Assembly (NCBI GenBank): GCA_949451265.1
Contig: CASTQR010000109.1
Location: forward strand, 1 to 5,853
Direction of reading: 5' to 3'
Origin: an uncultured Eubacteriales bacterium
GTDB lineage: Bacteria > Bacillota_A > Clostridia > Oscillospirales > Oscillospiraceae
DNA length: 5,853 bases
Made by a program: the position numbers and the translations under genes. Below the pieces are notes generated by a model. The model searched no databases. It had not been told where the DNA came from and worked only from the letters and a program-made list of their open reading frames with translations. Shown here piece by piece: positions 5,177-5,853 of the stretch (the stretch's first letter is position 1; the number at the start of each line of letters is the position of its first letter).

Positions 5177-5853
5177 TTGGCCGAAGGGAATAAAACCGAA
5201 AAAGCGACACCGAAAAAGCGGCGGGACGAGCGAAAAAAGGGCAACGTCTTTATGAGCAAGGACGCGGTGGCGGTGGCCAGCCTGCTGGGCACCTTCGCCG
5301 TCCTCTGGCTGATGACCGGCGCTTTCGCGGAGGAGACCGCCAAATTCCTGCGCCTGTGCTTCGACACCATGGGCGGCGGGGTGCAGGAGGTGGGCCCCCT
5401 GTCCGGGGAGCTGGCCGTCCAGGGGCTGCTGGCCATCGGCAAGACCGTGGGGCCGGTGGTGGGGGTGGCCATCCTGTGCGCCGTAGCCGCCACCTTCGCC
5501 CAGACGAAATTTCTGGTGAGCGGCGAGTCCATCAAGCCGAAATTCAACCGCCTCAGCCCCTTGCAGGGGATCAAGCGGCTGTTTTCCCTGAAAAGCGTGA
5601 TTGAGACGCTGAAGAACCTGATCAAGATCGTGATCCTCTTGGCCATTGTCTATATGAGTATCCGGGAGATGTTCCTGGAGAGCTCCAACTACCTGTACAC
5701 CGACCTGACCGCCGCCGTGGCCCACCTGGTGGAGGTGGCGGGGGGGATGGTGCTGCGGATCGCCATCGCCTTCGTGGCGGTGGCCGCCCTGGACTTCTTC
5801 TACCAGTGGTGGGACTACGAGAAGAACATGATGATGACCAAGCAGGAGGTCAA
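5177..5853 (+). CDS. flhB: Flagellar export switch protein FlhB (3' end missing)
   Basis: FlhB is the export-gate protein that changes substrate specificity from rod/hook to filament after autocleavage. 225 codons are visible before the window ends. The frame opens with TTG and gives the hallmark basic N-terminus TEKATPKKRRDERKKGNV (residues 7-24). Four hydrophobic segments follow (about 30-50, 86-108, 146-162, 188-208). The cytoplasmic loop signature IKPKFNRLSPLQGIKRLFSL lies at 119-138, and DYEKNMMMTKQEV at 213-225 marks entry to the cytoplasmic domain. The autocleavage NPTH site is beyond the edge. Alternative starts fail: the ATG at 5170 is out of frame, and the next in-frame ATG (codon 26) would remove the conserved basic N-terminus. 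The gene follows fliR after the largest gap in the export block. Confidence 0.96.
   Translation, partial: MAEGNKTEKATPKKRRDERKKGNVFMSKDAVAVASLLGTFAVLWLMTGAFAEETAKFLRLCFDTMGGGVQEVGPLSGELAVQGLLAIGKTVGPVVGVAILCAVAATFAQTKFLVSGESIKPKFNRLSPLQGIKRLFSLKSVIETLKNLIKIVILLAIVYMSIREMFLESSNYLYTDLTAAVAHLVEVAGGMVLRIAIAFVAVAALDFFYQWWDYEKNMMMTKQEV

Noticed and set aside
4250..5725. 491-codon minus-strand open frame across fliQ, fliR and flhB
   Set aside because: Its product is His/Gln/Gly-rich without domains, and it lies opposite three conserved membrane-protein genes. It is a composition artefact.

Overview
The window is a dense stretch of a flagellar (fla/che-type) operon, entirely on the + strand. In order it carries fliM (start missing), fliY, cheY, fliO, fliP, fliQ, fliR and flhB (end missing). 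This is the order of the Bacillus/Clostridia fla/che operon. With the use of FliY (a CheC-like phosphatase fused to FliN) instead of plain FliN, and a CheY placed inside the structural operon, it points to a motile Firmicute. The strong GC richness and CTG/GCC/GGC codon preference suggest a high-GC Clostridia such as a gut Oscillospiraceae relative (inference; no taxonomic marker is present).

Layout: 1-2538 holds the switch (C-ring) proteins FliM and FliY. FliM carries rotor torque and binds CheY-P; FliY dephosphorylates CheY-P and supplies the FliN-type ring domain. 2598-2966 is CheY, the diffusible signal those two proteins read and reset. 2966-5122 holds four type III export-gate proteins: FliO (assembly factor) and FliP, FliQ and FliR (the export channel). 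5177 to the right edge is the N-terminal membrane part of FlhB, the substrate-specificity switch. Genes overlap or are separated by 3-59 nt, with no terminator-like structure followed by a T-run, so one readthrough transcript is likely. FliP starts with GTG and FlhB with TTG.

The least ordinary part is fliY. Its product is 509 residues, against about 380 for B. subtilis FliY (from memory). It lacks the usual N-terminal CheY-binding peptide and starts directly with the CheC-like domain. Between that domain and the C-terminal FliN domain it has three tandem copies of an MSQEEIEAML-like segment, resembling the LSQ-EIDALL CheY-P-docking peptide of FliM/FliY, in a long Ala-Pro linker that also contains a Met-rich island. 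I infer a tethered multi-site CheY-P docking array feeding the phosphatase domain. Smaller deviations lie at conserved spots: the FliM GGxG motif reads GSEG, FliQ lacks two usually conserved prolines, and the FliP methionine gasket reads MIM. Two short hairpins lie in the two largest intergenic gaps.
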